In this document: positions 61,051-64,000 of the stretch, piece after piece
Layout: the number at the start of each line of letters is the position of its first letter
Numbering within the stretch: the stretch's first letter is position 1
From: an uncultured bacterium
GTDB taxonomy: Bacteria > Actinomycetota > Coriobacteriia > Coriobacteriales > Coriobacteriaceae
DNA: 64,000 nucleotides
Reading direction: 5' to 3'
Assembly (NCBI GenBank): GCA_905215755.1
Contig: CAJMRE010000003.1
Span: 1-64,000, forward strand
Translations under genes and position numbers: made by a program
The notes under the pieces: generated by a model
What the model was told of the DNA's origin: nothing
What the model saw: the letters and a program-made list of their open reading frames with translations, nothing else
Database searches by the model: none

Positions 61051-62283
61051 GTGGCCGTTACCGCGCTGTACGTGCACGTGCCGTTTTGCGCCCAAAAGTG
61101 CCGGTACTGCGACTTTGACTCGCGCAGTTTTGCTCCGTGCGACCTGAGCGCTGCGCTCGATGCCTATTTTGAGCAGTTGTTCGCGCGCCTCGATGCTTTT
61201 GGCAAAGCTGGGGCCTTTGACCAGATCCGCACCGTCTATGTTGGCGGCGGTACGCCGTCGCTGGCGGGGGAGCGCTTGGTGGAGCTGGCGCGGCGTATTC
61301 GTGCGTCGTGTGCCCCCGTTGAGTTTACCTGCGAGGCCAATCCCGAATCGCTGACCGCCGAGCTTGCCGCTGCGCTTGCCAAGGTTGGTGTCACACGCAT
61401 TTCTCTGGGCGTGCAAACGCTCGATAACGCCGAACTTACCGCCATCGGCCGCATTCACGATGCCGATCGGGCGCTCGCTGCCATCACGACGGTTAAGGAC
61501 GCTGGGCTCGATGTGTCGTGTGACCTGATGTGTGGCCTTCCCGGGCAGACCGCCGTAAGCTGGCAGCGCACGCTCGATGGCGTGCTGGCGGCGGCTCCGC
61601 ATCATGTGTCGGTCTACCCGCTCACGCTCGAGGAGGGGACGCCCCTTTATCGCATGGCGTGCCGTGACGAGTCGCTCGAGCCTGATGAGGATTTTCAGGC
61701 CGCATGCATGGACGTGGCACGCGAGCTCCTGGGTGCCGCCGGCTATCACCCGTATGAGGTGGCGAGCTACGCGCTCGACGGCCATGAGTGCGCCCATAAC
61801 ATTGCCTACTGGACCGGACGGGGCTACCTGGGCCTGGGTCGTTCTGCCGCGGGCATGCTCGACGCCGAGGATTTCGACCGTCTTGCAGGTTTGTTCCCCG
61901 GTGTATCTTCTCGAGGCGATGCGTACCGCGTGCGTCTGGTGCAACGTGACGATGACGCGACGGCGTTCGAGGCCGAATATCTCTCGCAGCGCGAGGCTGC
62001 GGCCGAAGACCTGATGCTTGCTTGTCGCATGACGCGCGGTGTCGCGTCCGACCTGTTGGTTCGCGCGGCTCGTGTCATCCCGGCCGATGGGCTGACAGCC
62101 GCTTGCGATCGCGCGCTCGAATTAGGTCTTGCCACTTGGGTGCCCGAGACGCTCGGGGTCCATGAGGGACCCTTCACTTCGGCAGATGTCGTCGCGGGCC
62201 ATGTTCGAGCTCGTTTAGCACCGACACACCTGGGCTGGCTCGATGGAAATGTTCTGTTCGAGCTGTTTTGGGATCTAGCTTAG
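61051..62283 (+). CDS. hemW: HemW-type radical SAM protein (coproporphyrinogen dehydrogenase-like)
   Basis: A radical SAM protein of 410 residues starting ALYVHVPFCAQKCRYCDFDS with the CxxxCxxCxF motif, followed by TVYVGGGTPSLAGERLVELA and ISLGVQTLDNAELTAIGR. HemW proteins lack the CNxCxR-type N-terminus of oxygen-independent HemN and are thought to be heme chaperones; lepA-hemW-(hrcA)-dnaJ order supports HemW. GTG 61051. hrcA and grpE are absent from the gap before dnaJ. Confidence 0.9.
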   Translation: MAVTALYVHVPFCAQKCRYCDFDSRSFAPCDLSAALDAYFEQLFARLDAFGKAGAFDQIRTVYVGGGTPSLAGERLVELARRIRASCAPVEFTCEANPESLTAELAAALAKVGVTRISLGVQTLDNAELTAIGRIHDADRALAAITTVKDAGLDVSCDLMCGLPGQTAVSWQRTLDGVLAAAPHHVSVYPLTLEEGTPLYRMACRDESLEPDEDFQAACMDVARELLGAAGYHPYEVASYALDGHECAHNIAYWTGRGYLGLGRSAAGMLDAEDFDRLAGLFPGVSSRGDAYRVRLVQRDDDATAFEAEYLSQREAAAEDLMLACRMTRGVASDLLVRAARVIPADGLTAACDRALELGLATWVPETLGVHEGPFTSADVVAGHVRARLAPTHLGWLDGNVLFELFWDLA

Positions 62284-62341
62284 GCCGCTCGGGTAGAATT
62301 ACCGGAATATATACGCTGCTGTGAGCAGGAGGTTGCCGCGC

Positions 62342-63445
62342 ATGGCGACGATGAACGAAAAAGATTATTACGAGATTCTGGGTGTCTCCAAGGACGCTAC
62401 CTCGCGTGATATACAGAAGGCCTTCCAGCAAAAGGCCCGCAAGCTCCATCCGGACGTCAACAAAGAGCCGGATGCCGAGGAAAAGTTTAAAGAGGTTTCC
62501 GAGGCCTACGCCGTGCTTTCGGATGAGCAAAAACGTGCGCGCTACGACGCCATGCGTTCTAGCAATCCCTTTGCCGGTGCTCCTACAGCTTCGCCCTATG
62601 GTGGCGGCTACGCCGGCAACACGGGCTATGGCAATCCCTTTGAGGGCGGCTTTCCCTTTGGTGGCGCCTGGGGCCAGCAGCGTCGCGGCCAGGCTGCCTA
62701 CAATCCCGAGAACGGCGCCAACGTGGTCGTCGATATCAAACTGGACGCCAAGGAGGCCAAGGGCGGTGCCCGCAAGACCGTCCGCTATACGCGCTTCGAT
62801 ACCTGTGGTCACTGCGGCGGCTCGGGTTCTGTCTCCTCCGAGCATGCCCATACCTGCCCAAGCTGTGGCGGCCGCGGCCACATCGACGTCGACCTGTCCT
62901 TCCTGTTTGGTGCGGGCACGTTCCAGTCGGTCTGCCCCGAGTGCGGCGGTTCCGGTAAGGTCGTGGCAGACCCCTGCCCTGATTGCGGTGGCAGCGGTCG
63001 TACTCGCGTAACCTCCGAGCAGACGATTGAGTTTCCTGCCGGCACGCACGATGGCGACGAGGTCCGCATTAGCGGCATGGGTCATGCTGGCACCAACGGT
63101 GCCGCGGGCGGCGACCTGGTGGGCCGCGCCCATGTTGAGGCCGAGCGCTTGGAAGGCAAAGCTCGTACCGGTTTTTACCTGATGGGCATCGTGGCGCCGT
63201 TTTTGGTACTCTCGGCCATCTCGGGCGTGTTCTCTGCCTTTGCCGTGATGTGCTTTATTCCGTTTACCATGGGCCTGTTCATGGTGCTTTCGGACGGCGT
63301 GCTTCATCGCAGCTTGCTGTGGTGGAAGCGCGGTGCGATGCAGTTTGCCAACGGTTTTGCCAACGGCTTCATGTTCGCGCTCGTGTCGGTTTGGTTCGCG
63401 AGCTGCTCGCAACGGGCCATGCTTTCGCCGTACCAAATGCAATAA
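62342..63445 (+). CDS. DnaJ-like co-chaperone with membrane C-terminus
   Basis: A 367-residue variant DnaJ. It has the J domain (HPD at residues 36-38), a glycine/phenylalanine-rich region (80-110), four CxxCxGxG zinc repeats (Cys pairs at 155/158, 172/175, 198/201 and 212/215) and the end of CTD I (FPAGTHDGDEVRISGMGHAG). After residue 265 the second CTD and dimerization region are replaced by about three hydrophobic segments (about 277-300, 302-318, 336-356). It would sit in the membrane with the J domain in the cytoplasm. A second, conventional-looking dnaJ follows 81 bases later. AGGAGG precedes ATG 62342. Confidence 0.85.
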   Translation: MATMNEKDYYEILGVSKDATSRDIQKAFQQKARKLHPDVNKEPDAEEKFKEVSEAYAVLSDEQKRARYDAMRSSNPFAGAPTASPYGGGYAGNTGYGNPFEGGFPFGGAWGQQRRGQAAYNPENGANVVVDIKLDAKEAKGGARKTVRYTRFDTCGHCGGSGSVSSEHAHTCPSCGGRGHIDVDLSFLFGAGTFQSVCPECGGSGKVVADPCPDCGGSGRTRVTSEQTIEFPAGTHDGDEVRISGMGHAGTNGAAGGDLVGRAHVEAERLEGKARTGFYLMGIVAPFLVLSAISGVFSAFAVMCFIPFTMGLFMVLSDGVLHRSLLWWKRGAMQFANGFANGFMFALVSVWFASCSQRAMLSPYQMQ

Positions 63446-63526
63446 CATCAAACCCTCTGTTTGCGGCCGGCCTTGCTTGGGTATAGGACGCACTGTGACA
63501 ATAATGAAAGTCGGAAGGATTCGGTC

Positions 63527-64000
63527 GTGTCGGAAAATAGGGATTACTACGAGGTACTTGGCGTCGACAGGGATGCCGACGCGCGGACGATTAAGCGCGC
63601 GTTTCTAAAGAAGGCCCGTACCGTACACCCGGACGTTTCGGACGACCCCGAGGCCGAGGCCAAGTTTAAAGAGCTTAACGAGGCATATTCCGTTCTTTCC
63701 GATGAGCAGAAGCGTGCTAACTACGACCGTTACGGCACTGCCGACGGCCCTGGTGGTTCAGGCTACGTCGATATCAACGATATCTTTGGTGGCATGGGCA
63801 TGGACGACTTGTTCTCGTCGTTCTTTGGCGGCGGTGCCGGCGGTGGCGCCCGCAGCCGTCGCGAGCGCCGCCGGGGTCGCGATATGGCCATCTCCCTTTC
63901 GGTGACGCTCGAGGAGGCGGCACTCGGCTGCAAAAAGACGATCAGCTATGACCGCCTTGCTCCTTGCGAGGACTGCAATGGCACCGGTAGGGCAGAGGGC
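63527..64000 (+). CDS. dnaJ: chaperone DnaJ, 5' part, cut by the window end
   Basis: The first 158 codons of a second DnaJ. The J domain starts RDYYEVLGVDRDADARTIKR and has HPD in VHPDVSDDPEAEAKFKELNE; the G/F region (FGGMGMDDLFSSFFGGG) follows, then the start of CTD I and the first zinc pair in APCEDCNGTGRAEG. GTG 63527 behind GGAAGGA is the start. It looks like the standard Hsp40 that works with DnaK; dnaK, grpE and hrcA are not in the window. Confidence 0.9.
   Translation, partial: MSENRDYYEVLGVDRDADARTIKRAFLKKARTVHPDVSDDPEAEAKFKELNEAYSVLSDEQKRANYDRYGTADGPGGSGYVDINDIFGGMGMDDLFSSFFGGGAGGGARSRRERRRGRDMAISLSVTLEEAALGCKKTISYDRLAPCEDCNGTGRAEG

Overview
This 64 kb window is a dense, GC-rich piece of a bacterial chromosome, most likely from a Coriobacteriia member close to Collinsella (Actinomycetota). 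The support is inference from gene content: an actinobacterial-type integration host factor (mIHF) next to gmk and rpoZ, frequent TTG and GTG starts, TrmFO instead of a SAM-dependent TrmA, a complete adhE, a PPDK/PDRP pair and MEP-pathway isoprenoid genes. I saw no rRNA, tRNA, CRISPR array, prophage or large island. The only clear mobile-type gene is a RAYT-like transposase at about 11.9 kb.

Layout. 1-4950: cell elongation (end of mreC, mreD, PBP2, rodA) plus a DUF697-like membrane protein. 4961-7647: a coupled radical-SAM pair (TIGR03960 and TIGR03936/DUF2344). 7715-11747: rplU, rpmA, obg, nadD, yqeK, rsfS. 11747-12667: RAYT transposase between two inverted 35-bp units. 12701-13954: dinB (minus strand). 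14156-16646: rpsP, khpA, rimM, trmD, lepB. 16706-23675: glyQ, glyS, the PPDK regulator and ppdK. 23885-25108: rplS, rnhB. 25297-30506: yraN, comM, dprA, trmFO, xerC. 30725-40826: rpsB, tsf, pyrH, frr, uppS, cdsA, dxr, M50 protease, ispG, proS. 40999-45001 (minus strand): an APH-like kinase, adhE and rpmB. 45452-50775: pyrR, pyrB, pyrC, pyrK, pyrD, pyrF behind a structured leader. 51016-53426: mIHF, gmk, rpoZ, thiI. 53641-57692: comEA, comEC, holA. 57826-64000: rpsT, lepA, dusB, hemW, a membrane-tailed DnaJ and the start of a second DnaJ.

Functional themes are ribosome production and translation, envelope and isoprenoid precursor synthesis, de novo pyrimidine synthesis, fermentation (AdhE, PPDK) and natural transformation (YraN, ComM, DprA, ComEA, ComEC). 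Operons are tight, with many ATGA, TGATG or few-base junctions.

The observations most worth following are these. A near-identical 20-bp sequence (TTTGGT-NN-GCTTTTGGTTTG) lies about 70-76 bp before both competence operons, yraN-comM-dprA and comEA-comEC, and nowhere else that I noticed: a candidate competence operator. The RAYT gene is bracketed by inverted 35-bp repeats, like a REP/RAYT element. xerC has no ATG, GTG or TTG before its conserved N-terminal domain and seems to start at an ATA that overlaps the trmFO stop. The M50 protease carries a winged-helix-like insertion of about 115 residues. One DnaJ ends in membrane helices. The same extended -10 box (TGCTATCAT or TGCTATAGT) precedes several unrelated operons. 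All function names come from reading motifs and gene order; no database search was run.
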